Assembly (NCBI GenBank): GCA_001769215.1
Contig: MEOL01000052.1
Coordinates: 124,001 to 188,000, forward strand
Reading direction: 5' to 3'
Origin: Bacteroidetes bacterium GWF2_41_31
GTDB taxonomy: Bacteria > Bacteroidota > Bacteroidia > Bacteroidales > F082
Length of the DNA: 64,000 nucleotides
Below the pieces are notes generated by a model, which saw only the letters and a list, made by a program, of their open reading frames with translations, did not search any database and was not told the origin of the DNA. Made by a program: the position numbers and the translations under genes. Shown one piece after another: positions 25,885-34,915 of the stretch; within the stretch, counting starts at the first letter, position 1; each line of letters starts with the position of its first letter.

Positions 25885-27996
25885 TTAGATATTTGATAAT
25901 TCAAGATTAATGCGCATGTTGGGTGTGATGGAACTGCCGGAATTTATTGACTGCGACCTGACAACACCCCTACCCGAAAGGGTTATACCAATACCCATAT
26001 TTTCGAGCAGATACACCGCGTCTTTAGCTTTCATGCCTTTTACATTCGGTACCGTTTTCCCTGAAAATCTTACCGCGTTAAACTCGGTCATGCCTTTTTT
26101 TTGCATGGTAACAACCCACTCTTCGTCACCCATGCTGTCCAAAAACGGGATGTTCAGACTGTTGTAAATCATGGAAAGGTCTTTAAAATGCAAGGGTCTT
26201 TTCACAAATGCATTGGTGATACTGTCTATTGGTTGCGTGTTGGCTAATTCCAGCGAAATGGAGGTGGCGAAGATGTTGTCGGCTATTTCTTTAAATATGG
26301 GTGCGGCAACACTTCCTCCGTAGTATTTTCCGGCAGAAGGGTTGTTGACCACAACAATGCATGAATATACCGGGTTGTCGGCCGGGAAATAGCCCACAAA
26401 CGTGGCATTGTAATTTTTTTTGTTGTACTTACCCTGGACAGCTATTTGGGCAGTGCCTGTTTTCCCGGCGACTTTATAAGGGCAATCTTTAAAAATGATT
26501 TTTCCTGTTCCACGTTCAACTACTCCTTCGAGTAAGGAACGTGCCGACAGAAGTGTCGATTCAGAAACCACTTTTGGATTCAGGACTTGAATTTCAAAAT
26601 GCTTTTTCGAAACGCCACCTTCCATAATGTCGGTTACAAAATAGGGCTTTACCATCACCCCATCGTTGGCGATGGAGTTATATAAAGTAAGTGTAATCAT
26701 GGGTGTAACAGTCAGTTCATATCCAATGGACATCCAGGGCAATGAGGTGCCATACCATGTTTTCTTATTGGAAGGATTTTTAATATTTGGTTTTCCTTCA
26801 CCTTGTATTTCAAGATCGAGTGGTGTGTTCAGATTAAATGAATAAAGCCTGTTGATGAATTTTGACGGCTCATCCTTGTAGGCATTGTTGATAATTTTCG
26901 AGATTCCTACGTTAGATGAAAATTCAAATGCATCACGGACCGTGATTCTGCCATTCCCAATTTTATGAACGTCTTGCATGCCGCGGTTATAATAGCTGGT
27001 GTATCCATCTCCTGTAACCAGGCTGTCGGTAAGTTTTACTTTTTTGTCTTCGAGTGCTGCCAGAATGGAGGCCAGTTTAAACGTCGACCCGGGCTCAATG
27101 CTTTCGCCGATACTATAGTTATAAATTTCTTTGTAGGTACCGTCAACACTGTCGTAACGCAGGTTGGCGTTGGCGCGGATTTTTCCTGTTTTCACTTCCA
27201 TCACCACGGCACATCCCTGAAATGCCCTGTTTTCGAGCAGCGTTTTAAGTAAGGCATTTTCAGCTACATCCTGCAAGCGGACATCTAATGTGGTTACCAG
27301 ATCCAATCCATCAATTGGTTCAACTTCATTTTCATCATGAATCGGTATCCAATCCCCCTGGTTTATTCTGCGCATCACTTGCTTTCCATCGCTGCCGTTT
27401 AGTATTTCTGTAAAGGATCCCTCGAGGCCTACAAACAGATTTTCCTCTTTAATGACATATCCAATAGTTCTGGCTGCCAATTCATTAAATGGATGGGCCC
27501 TCTGCGTTTTCTGAATGGTGATCAGTCCTCCACGGTTTTTACCCTCCCTGAAAACAGGCAGTTTCCGAATTTGTTTCAATTGATCGTAAGTTGTTTTTCT
27601 GCTGATCAGCAAATAACGGTTGCCTTTTTTGCGTGCTTTGATAAGGTCTGATTTGATGTCCCTGGCCGGTTTGTTAAGAATTTTTGACAGACCTTGCGCC
27701 ATGGAATCTACCTTGGCGTTGAAGGTGGCCGACGAAATGGCCGGATTGGAAGCATCGAACCGTACTTCAAAAATAGGTACTGAGGTAGCCAGCAGACTTC
27801 CGTCGGAGGCCAGAATATTGCCCCGGTTTGCCTCAATATTAAATACCTGGAGTTCTTGTGTAAAGGCTTTCTCAGCTAACTCTTCACCTTCTTTTAACTG
27901 GATATATACAATTTTGCCGACAATGGCCAGTCCAAACAATAGCACTCCGAAATAAACCAGATAAACCCGCCACAATATGTCTTTGTTAATATCCAT
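25885..27996 (-). CDS. ftsI: Septal transpeptidase FtsI (PBP3, class B) with PASTA domain
   Basis: This class B penicillin-binding protein cross-links septal peptidoglycan in partnership with FtsW. The 703-residue protein has one N-terminal transmembrane helix (about 12-33), a dimerisation domain, and the transpeptidase motifs STFK (Ser304 nucleophile), SSN (360-362) and KTG (512-514). A C-terminal PASTA-like segment (about 640-703, starting VPNVKGMKAKDAVYLLENMG) is present, which E. coli FtsI lacks. It lies immediately after the ftsL-like gene. Confidence 0.96.
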   Translation of the reverse strand: MDINKDILWRVYLVYFGVLLFGLAIVGKIVYIQLKEGEELAEKAFTQELQVFNIEANRGNILASDGSLLATSVPIFEVRFDASNPAISSATFNAKVDSMAQGLSKILNKPARDIKSDLIKARKKGNRYLLISRKTTYDQLKQIRKLPVFREGKNRGGLITIQKTQRAHPFNELAARTIGYVIKEENLFVGLEGSFTEILNGSDGKQVMRRINQGDWIPIHDENEVEPIDGLDLVTTLDVRLQDVAENALLKTLLENRAFQGCAVVMEVKTGKIRANANLRYDSVDGTYKEIYNYSIGESIEPGSTFKLASILAALEDKKVKLTDSLVTGDGYTSYYNRGMQDVHKIGNGRITVRDAFEFSSNVGISKIINNAYKDEPSKFINRLYSFNLNTPLDLEIQGEGKPNIKNPSNKKTWYGTSLPWMSIGYELTVTPMITLTLYNSIANDGVMVKPYFVTDIMEGGVSKKHFEIQVLNPKVVSESTLLSARSLLEGVVERGTGKIIFKDCPYKVAGKTGTAQIAVQGKYNKKNYNATFVGYFPADNPVYSCIVVVNNPSAGKYYGGSVAAPIFKEIADNIFATSISLELANTQPIDSITNAFVKRPLHFKDLSMIYNSLNIPFLDSMGDEEWVVTMQKKGMTEFNAVRFSGKTVPNVKGMKAKDAVYLLENMGIGITLSGRGVVRSQSINSGSSITPNMRINLELSNI

Positions 27997-28005
27997 GTAT
28001 TTTGA

Positions 28006-28398
28006 TCAATCTTTTTTGTTGATGATGATGGTTTTAACGGGCTCCGTGTTTTCTTTGATGCCGGTTTTTTCGAGGCGTTTTGAAATGTGTGACTGTTTTT
28101 CAATTTGAGTAAGCTTCGATTTTGCGCTGATGTATTCGTAACGCAACTCTTTCACCTCTCTGCGAAGACGGTTTATTTCGCGGATTTTGTTTTCTGCCAG
28201 ATAATTATTGGCTATGTAGATGAAAGCCAAGAAAGCCACGAACAATAAAAAGGGCATCATACTGAAGTTGCTCGCTGAAAGAAAATCACCACCCAGAATA
28301 TCTTTGGTCGTCTTGCCAAAGCGTCGTTTTCCTGTCGAAGGTCTTGGCGTGACTTCAACAACCGGCTCCTGTATTTTTATGGTATTAGATTTTGGCAT
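28006..28398 (-). CDS. ftsL: FtsL-like divisome protein
   Basis: The 130-residue protein has the FtsL layout: a short basic cytoplasmic part (1-45), a single transmembrane helix (about 47-65, MMPFLLFVAFLAFIYIANNY) and a periplasmic heptad-like coiled coil (IREINRLRREVKELRYEY onward). FtsL bridges FtsQ/FtsB to FtsW/FtsI. Sequence conservation is very low in this family. The call rests on topology and on the position between rsmH and ftsI, where FtsL always sits. Confidence 0.82.
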   Translation of the reverse strand: MPKSNTIKIQEPVVEVTPRPSTGKRRFGKTTKDILGGDFLSASNFSMMPFLLFVAFLAFIYIANNYLAENKIREINRLRREVKELRYEYISAKSKLTQIEKQSHISKRLEKTGIKENTEPVKTIIINKKD

Positions 28399-28400
28399 GG

Positions 28401-29294
28401 TTATTTTTTTTCGGCGATGCGTAACTTGGCACTTCTGGCACGAGGATTCTTCTCCATTTCTTCCGTTGAAGGAATTAATGGTCTTCCGGTAATGTTGATC
28501 ATGTCGACCAGCACATTTCCGAAAAAATCTTTTTCGAGATGGCCTTCAAAATTGCCTGATTTAAAGAAATTCTTTACCAACCTGTCTTCGAGTGAATGGT
28601 ATGAAATCACCACAAACCGGCCTCCTGGTTTCAGCGATTTAAATCCATCTTCCAAAAGCGTTTTTAATGCTCCCAACTCATCGTTTACTTCAATTCGCAA
28701 TGCCTGAAAAACCATCGCCAGGTATTTATTGAGTTTATGTGCCGGGAAATACTGTTTTACTACTTCTGTGAGTTCTGTGGTTGTTGTGATTCTCTTTTGT
28801 TCGCGTGCTTTCAATATACCACGCGTGATATAATAGCTGTTTTTGAGTTCACCATATTCTTTTAAAATGGTGTTCAATTGCGATTCAGAATATCCATTCA
28901 CAATTTCTTCTGCCGTGACAGAAGAACTTTGGTTCATCCGCATATCTAAGGGAGCATCGAACCGGGTTGAAAAACCACGCTCACCCACATCAAATTGATG
29001 AGAAGAAACGCCTAAATCGGCTAAAATGCCATCTACCGGTTCATCATGATATAGTTTTAGAAAGTTGGTGAGGTAACTGAAATTGTTGTTTACGAACAGA
29101 AAACGCTCATCCCGGATGAGGTTGTTTTTGGCATCGGGATCCTTGTCAAATGCGATTAACTTCCCCGTGGTAAGCCTCGAAAGAATTTCACGCGAATGTC
29201 CTCCTCCACCAAAAGTTACATCTACATAGGTTCCCTCCGGCACTATACGCAGGCCTTCGATACTCTCGTTTAATAATACTGGATTGTGGTACAT
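28401..29294 (-). CDS. rsmH: 16S rRNA m4C1402 methyltransferase
   Basis: RsmH (MraW) methylates N4 of C1402 in the decoding centre of 16S rRNA. The 297-residue protein starts with MYHNPVLLNESIEGLRI, followed by the SAM-binding VDVTFGGGGHSREIL, ADLGVSSHQFDVGERGFS and the C-terminal VISYHSLEDRLVKNFF, all diagnostic. It is second in the dcw cluster after mraZ, as in most bacteria. Confidence 0.97.
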   Translation of the reverse strand: MYHNPVLLNESIEGLRIVPEGTYVDVTFGGGGHSREILSRLTTGKLIAFDKDPDAKNNLIRDERFLFVNNNFSYLTNFLKLYHDEPVDGILADLGVSSHQFDVGERGFSTRFDAPLDMRMNQSSSVTAEEIVNGYSESQLNTILKEYGELKNSYYITRGILKAREQKRITTTTELTEVVKQYFPAHKLNKYLAMVFQALRIEVNDELGALKTLLEDGFKSLKPGGRFVVISYHSLEDRLVKNFFKSGNFEGHLEKDFFGNVLVDMINITGRPLIPSTEEMEKNPRARSAKLRIAEKK

Positions 29295-29301
29295 GTAATC
29301 T

Positions 29302-29760
29302 TTATTCAGTTTCTAACTCACCCATCACTTCTTCTGCCAAATCGGCAAAATCATCCGGGTCAAAATCGACTGCCTTTTCATAAGCCTCTTTATCCCAGAT
29401 TTCGATGCGGTTTACAACTGATGTAAGTACAACTTCTTTGGTAATACCCCCGTATTTCATTAAGTCTTTAGGTAAAAGCATCCTGCCCGTTCCGTCCAAC
29501 TCAAGGGGTTTTACACCAGCCATAAACTTTGTAATAAATTCCGCGTTTTTCTTTTTAAACATATTGAGCTTGCTCACCAGGGCCGTTTCTTCCTGCCAAT
29601 GGCTCACAGGGAATACTTCGAGGCACTTCTTGAAAATGCTGCGCTTTATGACAAAACCCTTCGAAACGGATTCTCCCATCTGCGTTTTAAACTGTACGGG
29701 AAACATCAATCTCCCTTTTAAATCCAGTTTACACTCGTATGTCCCTAATATATTGATCAT
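29302..29760 (-). CDS. mraZ: Transcriptional regulator MraZ
   Basis: MraZ is the AbrB-like DNA-binding protein that binds repeated boxes in its own promoter and tunes the dcw cluster. The 152 residues contain two swapped-hairpin-like SpoVT/AbrB repeats: the first around GTYECKLDLKGRLMFPVQFK, the second around ELDGTGRMLLPKDLMKYGG, each with the conserved D-x-x-GR element. It is the first gene of the 16-kb minus-strand cluster. Three or four 10-bp-phased boxes lie immediately upstream. Confidence 0.97.
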   Translation of the reverse strand: MINILGTYECKLDLKGRLMFPVQFKTQMGESVSKGFVIKRSIFKKCLEVFPVSHWQEETALVSKLNMFKKKNAEFITKFMAGVKPLELDGTGRMLLPKDLMKYGGITKEVVLTSVVNRIEIWDKEAYEKAVDFDPDDFADLAEEVMGELETE

Positions 29761-29781
29761 TAAAAACTAAGAATTATGGCG

Positions 29782-29789
29782 TAAATGTA
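29782..29789 (-). promoter_or_regulatory. Putative -7 box of the mraZ (dcw) promoter
   Basis: On the minus strand TACATTTA followed by C is one base from TAnnTTTG and lies about 20 bases before the mraZ ATG. The putative MraZ boxes begin directly upstream. Confidence 0.4.
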
Positions 29790-29796
29790 CTAAGTA

Positions 29797-29834
29797 TTTA
29801 CCACAATTAGACATTATTTACCACCTTTTACCAC
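29797..29834 (-). promoter_or_regulatory. Putative MraZ operator: 10-bp-phased GTGGTAAA boxes
   Basis: On the minus strand GTGGTAAA occurs exactly at 29834-29827, 29824-29817 and 29804-29797. The missing fourth position (29814-29807) is a degenerate copy. All four are on a 10-bp grid. MraZ of E. coli and Mycoplasma binds short repeats at this kind of spacing ahead of its own operon, which supports an operator role. Confidence 0.75.
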
Positions 29835-30289
29835 ATTGTTAAAAAAAAGTTGCGTTTTTAACAGGAAATAATTTTTAAATAATTCGTAAAAAGTTAATAA
29901 ACAGCAATATAATACTCAGTATCGGCGGTGACCTAAACTTATCAACAACAAACCTTCCTTAAAAATGTTAATAACTCACACTATAGCTGCACCCAACTCA
30001 TTGGTAGTTTTAACCTGGTATAGGATTGATTACACGATAACAAAGTGATTTCTGATTGGATATTTGAAAGCTTTTATTGAGAAATTTCAGGCTTTATTTT
30101 AGGACATCGTTCGCTTTGCCTGATGGGAAAGATTCTGTTGGAGAAATGAATCAAAAAAATGAGACTCTCCATAGTAAGAAATTTTAGAAGCATCGCGGAA
30201 AAAGTGATTAGGTGGAAATCATTGCATTCCTTGAATTAGATGACCAGGAATTTCATCTTCATCCTATCCGGCAACGAGCTTAGGATTGC

Positions 30290-30297
30290 TATCTTTG
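30290..30297 (+). promoter_or_regulatory. Putative -7 box directly in front of priA
   Basis: TATCTTTG followed by C fits the consensus exactly but ends only five bases before the chosen ATG at 30303. If used, the mRNA would be leaderless or nearly so. Confidence 0.4.
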
Positions 30298-30302
30298 CCC
30301 TG

Positions 30303-32783
30303 ATGGAACGTGTAACACTTTTTGCAGAGGTATTATTGCCGATTCCCGTAGCTGGCACATTCACCTACAGGGTTCCCTTCGATTTGAATAATGAATTGGC
30401 CGTCGGGCAACGTGTCGCCATTCAGTTTGGTAAACGCAGGGTGATGGCCGGGTTGGTCAAAAATATCCACGAAAATGTCCCAACGGGACACATCCCCAAA
30501 TATATTCTATCCATTCTCGACAATGACCCACTTGTATTGCCCATTCAGTTTAGGTTTTGGCAATGGATTTCGGAATACTACCTGTGCACCGAAGGAGAGG
30601 TGATGGCTGCTGCCCTGCCTGCAGTATTTAAATTGTCAAGTGAGTCGAGAGTCGTTTTACATCCTGGTTTTGTACCTGATCGTGAAACACTTGGAACAAC
30701 AGAGTATCATATTACCGAAGCATTGCTTCAGAAGAACAGATTAACCATCGAAGAGCTGACCGACCTGGTCGGCATAGCCAAAATTCTCCCAATTCTTAAA
30801 AGCATGATTGAGCATCACCTAATCGTGATGGAGGAAGAATTATCGGAGGCTTATAAACCTAAAATCGAGAAATTGGTCCGTTTGGCTGATTGGGCCATGG
30901 AGGAAGATAGCCTTCGTCAGGTGATGGACGATTTAGGAAAACGTGCCCACAAGCAATTGGAATTGTTGATGGCCTTTATTGGTTTGGCAGGATTTCCCTT
31001 AAGTGTTAACAGTCAAATAAATCAACAAGTCCTTTTGTCCAAAGCTGGTGTTTCATCGGTCATTTTAAAAACCCTGGTTGAAAAAACAATCCTGGTGGTG
31101 GAGGAGAAGGAAGTAAGCCGGATTGAAAAAGTTGCTTCAGTACCTGATGACATGGTTCAGTTAAGTCCGCATCAGCAGGAAGCTTACAACATGATTCTTA
31201 AAGAAATGCTTGAACAGCGCGTAGTTCTTTTGCACGGAGTTACCTCGGGAGGGAAAACAGAAGTGTATATCCGTTTAATGGAACGTGTTTTGGCCGAAGG
31301 AAAGCAAGTGCTTTATTTATTGCCCGAAATTGCACTGACAACCCAAATTATTCATCGATTACAAAAATATTTTGGCGATCGGGTGGGTATCTACCATTCT
31401 CGTTTTGGGAAAAACGAACAGGCAGAGGTTTGGCTTGGACTTAACTCAAATAAGCCCGGTTACCAGCCCGGTATTATTCTGGGGCCCCGGTCAGCGGTCT
31501 TTTTACCATTCGACAATCTCGGGTTGATTATTGTTGATGAGGAGCATGACGCCAGCTATAAACAATTCGATCCCGGTCCGCGTTATAACGCCCGGGATGC
31601 CGCCATTTATCTGGCTTCACTTCATGGTGCTAAAGTGCTTCTTGGTTCTGCTACGCCCTCTATCGAAACTTTTTACAATTCCAGCATGGGCAAATATGGA
31701 TTTGCAACCCTGACCGAGCGTTACAGTGGAATAAAAATGCCTGAAATTCTCGTGGTGGATATGGGTGATCAACAGCGCCGAAGACTGATCAAGTCACATT
31801 TCTCATCCGTCTTATTAAACGAAATTGCAGAGGCCATCAATGAAAAAAAACAATCGATTTTGTTTCAAAACCGCAGGGGCTTTTCTTTGCGCCTGGAATG
31901 CGATACCTGTCATTGGGTTCCTGAATGCAAGCATTGTGATGTAACCCTTACTTACCATAAAAAAAGCGAGTTGCTCAAGTGTCACTATTGTGGATATTCT
32001 ACCTCAGTACCACCAATTTGCCCCGATTGCCGGGGGACTAACTTAAAAATGAAGGGATTTGGTACCGAAAAAGTAGAAGAAGAATTGGCCATCCTGTTGC
32101 CCACTGCCAAAATTGACCGGATGGATTTTGATACAACCCGGTCGAAAAATGCATTTCAGCGAATCCTTCAAAAATTTGAGGACCGTCAAACCGATGTGCT
32201 CACGGGCACTCAAATGGTAACCAAGGGTCTTGATTTTGATCATGTTCACGTTGTAGGCATATTAAGTGCCGACAGCATGTTAAGCTATCCTGATTTTAGG
32301 GCGCATGAACGAAGTTTCCAACTAATGGCGCAAGTGAGCGGGCGTGCCGGAAGAAAGGGCAGACAAGGGAAAGTGATTATCCAGGCCTGGAAACCACAGC
32401 ATGTTATTATTCAGGATGTGATAAAAAATGATTACCTGGGTATGTATAAACGACAGATTGCCGAGCGGCAACAATTTCAATATCCGCCATTTTATCGTTT
32501 AATCATGGTCAGGTTGAAGCACAAGGATCCGGAATTGATTAACGAGGGAGCTGCCAGTTTGGCGGTTGATTTTCGGAAGAAGTTTGGCAAGATGGTCTTT
32601 GGACCTGAATACCCGCTGGTTTCAAGGGTAAAAAACTATTATATCAAGCAAATCCTGGTGAAATTTGCCCGTTCAGAAAATAGTTACCGGGTGAAAGAAG
32701 AATTGCAAAACTCACTTGAACAATTCAGAACCGTGAAAAAATTTCGTCCCATCATTGTACAGTTTGATGTCGATCCGCAGTAG
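30303..32783 (+). CDS. priA: Primosomal replication restart helicase PriA
   Basis: PriA recognises stalled forks and reloads the replicative helicase. The 826-residue protein has the N-terminal DNA-binding domain (FAEVLLPIPVAGTFTYRVP) and a superfamily 2 helicase core with Walker A HGVTSGGKTEVY and motif II DEEHD. Four zinc-binding C-x2-C pairs (CDTC, CKHC, CHYC, CPDC) interrupt the core, followed by GTQMVTKGLDF and QVSGRAGR. All hallmarks are present. The ATG at 30303 (MERVTLFAEV) fits the family's start; an in-frame ATG at 30240 would add 21 residues of unrelated sequence and lies upstream of the putative promoter. Confidence 0.96.
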   Translation: MERVTLFAEVLLPIPVAGTFTYRVPFDLNNELAVGQRVAIQFGKRRVMAGLVKNIHENVPTGHIPKYILSILDNDPLVLPIQFRFWQWISEYYLCTEGEVMAAALPAVFKLSSESRVVLHPGFVPDRETLGTTEYHITEALLQKNRLTIEELTDLVGIAKILPILKSMIEHHLIVMEEELSEAYKPKIEKLVRLADWAMEEDSLRQVMDDLGKRAHKQLELLMAFIGLAGFPLSVNSQINQQVLLSKAGVSSVILKTLVEKTILVVEEKEVSRIEKVASVPDDMVQLSPHQQEAYNMILKEMLEQRVVLLHGVTSGGKTEVYIRLMERVLAEGKQVLYLLPEIALTTQIIHRLQKYFGDRVGIYHSRFGKNEQAEVWLGLNSNKPGYQPGIILGPRSAVFLPFDNLGLIIVDEEHDASYKQFDPGPRYNARDAAIYLASLHGAKVLLGSATPSIETFYNSSMGKYGFATLTERYSGIKMPEILVVDMGDQQRRRLIKSHFSSVLLNEIAEAINEKKQSILFQNRRGFSLRLECDTCHWVPECKHCDVTLTYHKKSELLKCHYCGYSTSVPPICPDCRGTNLKMKGFGTEKVEEELAILLPTAKIDRMDFDTTRSKNAFQRILQKFEDRQTDVLTGTQMVTKGLDFDHVHVVGILSADSMLSYPDFRAHERSFQLMAQVSGRAGRKGRQGKVIIQAWKPQHVIIQDVIKNDYLGMYKRQIAERQQFQYPPFYRLIMVRLKHKDPELINEGAASLAVDFRKKFGKMVFGPEYPLVSRVKNYYIKQILVKFARSENSYRVKEELQNSLEQFRTVKKFRPIIVQFDVDPQ

Positions 32784-32815
32784 ATAAAGTACATTTAGTT
32801 AAAAGTGAAGAACAT

Positions 32816-32863
32816 AAAAAATGCCACCCGACTTTGAAAGAATCAAAAAGGGTGGCATTTTCT
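32816..32863. terminator. Bidirectional terminator between priA and the Omp28-like gene
   Basis: AAAATGCCACCC (32818-32829) and GGGTGGCATTTT (32850-32861) form a perfect 12-bp stem with a 20-nt loop, A-rich on the left and T-rich on the right. It can serve both converging genes. Confidence 0.85.
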
Positions 32864-32876
32864 TTAACCGGCAGCT

Positions 32877-34604
32877 TTACTGACTGATCACTATTTTTTT
32901 TGTAAAAGTTTGGTTGTTTAGATTAATCTTAACAAAGTAAACTCCTTTTTCAAAGGATTCAGCGTCAAGTTTAATATTTTGATGGCCTGCATTCAACGTC
33001 CCGGCATAAACCTGAGCAACTTGTTTTCCGAGTAAATCAAACACAGCGATATCGGCTTTTGAGGCACTATTCAGTTTAAAGCTAATGTTGGCTTGGTTAA
33101 CCAATGGATTTGGATAAATACCAATGTCCCCGGCATCAATGTTTTCATCAAGTCCAACCTGTGAGTCATACATAAGTCCTGCAATCGACATATCAGTAAA
33201 GGCTGGTCCATCCCACAATACGTTGGTGGCATCGTCGGTGATAAGGTAAAACCCGCCTGACAGGCCGTTGCCTGAAGCATCGTGAAGGGTTAAGGTATAA
33301 CATCCGTCAGTTGGGAAGGTAAAAGGTTCAAGATGTAATCCCATAGTACTATAAGGGCCACCTTCAGCTATTGCTGATCCGCTTTCATCTACAATACTCC
33401 ATGTAATGTCCTGAGGGTCACCCAGTGTTTGAACTCCAAAGTAACCTGTTTTAGGATAGTATTGCGACTGTTCGAAAGTGGTATTGTATTGATCGTTTTG
33501 GGGCAATTCATCCGTATGTCCTGCCGGATTTGCACAGGAGATGCTTAATGTGTTTTCAGTTGTTACATCAAAAGTGATTTCCGGTAAGGTTACTTTCGCA
33601 GTTTCATTTTGTGTTAAATTTCCTGTCCAGGTATAAGTAGCCGTTTCTCCTTCATTGATTTCGTAATTGAAATCAAGGCTGGTCAGGTTGTTCACTCCAT
33701 AATTTTTTATTTCTACAATGGGGGCCATGGAACCATCGCAGGCGGTTTGAGGGTAATAGGCGGATAGAATGGCAGCATCATAATCATTTGATTCGATGGT
33801 CGTAATACTTCCCATTATACCGCTAATTGCTTCCTGGTGGTTCTCAGTTACAAAAGCAACGATGTCCAGGTTTTCGAGCACAACGTCCACACCTGTATAG
33901 TCTTCAGGGATTTCATAGGTAAAAGTACCGGAATAGAGCGACCCGGTTGTGGTTTCATCGATTTCGACACCCCATTGGCCGGTGAGCAGGTGACGAAGCA
34001 TGTGTTTATGGACATAGTTATTTCCCATGTTTCCTCCGGTTTGAGGTCCAAGTACGTTGTTTTGCAGAATGGCCACATTTAAGAAATTGGTAGGAAAAGG
34101 GCTGTTGTCGGTGTAATACACTTCTACCTCAACCACCAGTTGCCGTGTAGAGGTAACAATAATGGATTCAATTCCCACATTGAGATAACTGGGTGCGGCC
34201 ATCACCTGATTGGAGGCGGATGTCCAATAATTTCTACTCATGGCTGTTCCACTTCCCTGCGACCAGCCTGAGAAAAGGTGGCGGTTTACGGTTCCTGCCG
34301 GATACCCAACTAAACCTGACTGACCAGCGATGGCATTGCCCCATGGAGTTCTAAAATCGGGTTCTGAGCCAGAGGGAACGGCATAGCTTCCCTGATGAAT
34401 ATTAATAAGGATGACATCGTCAGGATGGGCATTGTAAATGGCTTGCGCAATGGCATGACCATCAGGGCAAAACACACAGTGGATTCCTGTAAATTCTTCC
34501 AGGACAACATTTTTATTTTCAGGATCAGTACCCACAATTGTTTGTGAAAAAACAAAGGTACAGGCCATTATAAATGACACAATAAACGTAATTTTCTTTT
34601 TCAT
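32877..34604 (-). CDS. Omp28-like secreted protein with thioredoxin-type CxxC and T9SS sorting domain
   Basis: The 575-residue protein has a signal peptide (about 1-20), then a thioredoxin-like region VLEEFTGIHCVFCPDGHAIA with Cys43 and Cys46, and a NIHQGSYA block typical of the Omp28-related family of Bacteroidota surface proteins. The middle is beta-rich. The last 75 or so residues are a type A T9SS sorting domain (IYPNPLVNQANISFKL to GVYFVKINLNNQTFTKKIVI). The CxxC might be redox-active at the cell surface, but no activity is established for the family as far as I know. It is monocistronic, flanked by a terminator and its own promoter. Confidence 0.87.
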   Translation of the reverse strand: MKKKITFIVSFIMACTFVFSQTIVGTDPENKNVVLEEFTGIHCVFCPDGHAIAQAIYNAHPDDVILINIHQGSYAVPSGSEPDFRTPWGNAIAGQSGLVGYPAGTVNRHLFSGWSQGSGTAMSRNYWTSASNQVMAAPSYLNVGIESIIVTSTRQLVVEVEVYYTDNSPFPTNFLNVAILQNNVLGPQTGGNMGNNYVHKHMLRHLLTGQWGVEIDETTTGSLYSGTFTYEIPEDYTGVDVVLENLDIVAFVTENHQEAISGIMGSITTIESNDYDAAILSAYYPQTACDGSMAPIVEIKNYGVNNLTSLDFNYEINEGETATYTWTGNLTQNETAKVTLPEITFDVTTENTLSISCANPAGHTDELPQNDQYNTTFEQSQYYPKTGYFGVQTLGDPQDITWSIVDESGSAIAEGGPYSTMGLHLEPFTFPTDGCYTLTLHDASGNGLSGGFYLITDDATNVLWDGPAFTDMSIAGLMYDSQVGLDENIDAGDIGIYPNPLVNQANISFKLNSASKADIAVFDLLGKQVAQVYAGTLNAGHQNIKLDAESFEKGVYFVKINLNNQTFTKKIVISQ

Positions 34605-34915
34605 AATAATAACGATTAGTTTAATTCCTTAGTAATTAATTGATTAACCAGACAGCAAAAGTAGCGATTTTTTTTATACTATGATGAATCATGTATTTTC
34701 CTTAGGACAGTACCGGAATGAAAAAGGTTGTATATAAATTGTTATGATCTATTGTACCAAAAAAGAACCTGGAAACTTTAACATCCTTTTGAGCAACCTT
34801 TGCGATATCTTGTTTGTCTTTCTTGCTGGTTCAAGGCAAACGATAACTAAATTATGATTGTAATCTGTTTGGTATAATCTTTGTACCTATTAATTGTTTT
34901 AAAATAATACTCATC
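34605..34915. other. 311-bp divergent gap between two T9SS genes
   Basis: It holds the minus-strand promoter box (34656-34663). For the plus-strand gene there is only a poor candidate, TAATCTTTG at about 34875-34883, which has one base too many between TA and TTTG. I see nothing else in the gap. Confidence 0.55.
34656..34663 (-). promoter_or_regulatory. -7 box of the Omp28-like gene
   Basis: On the minus strand TACTTTTG followed by C matches TAnnTTTG exactly, 52 bases before the ATG. The predicted leader is AT-rich and unstructured. Confidence 0.55.

Larger units (their letters stand above)
29761..30302. other. 542-bp divergent gap between mraZ and priA
   Basis: The mraZ side carries the -7 box and operator boxes (29782-29834). 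The priA side has a TATCTTTG box at 30290-30297. Between them (about 29840-30280) the sequence is AT-rich with T and A runs. I see no gene, hairpin of note or repeat. A single TTATCAACA at 29939 is one base from a DnaA box but is isolated. Confidence 0.6.

Noticed and set aside
29939-29947. TTATCAACA, one base from a DnaA box, in the AT-rich mraZ-priA gap
   Set aside because: A single imperfect box without clustering or a nearby dnaA gene does not support a replication origin.
30240-30302. Longer N-terminus for PriA from the ATG at 30240
   Set aside because: The added residues do not resemble PriA starts, and a promoter -7 box lies between the two ATGs.
34871-34883. TAATCTTTG as promoter of the gene at 34916
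   Set aside because: It has three instead of two bases between TA and TTTG, and no -33 element; too weak to list as a feature.
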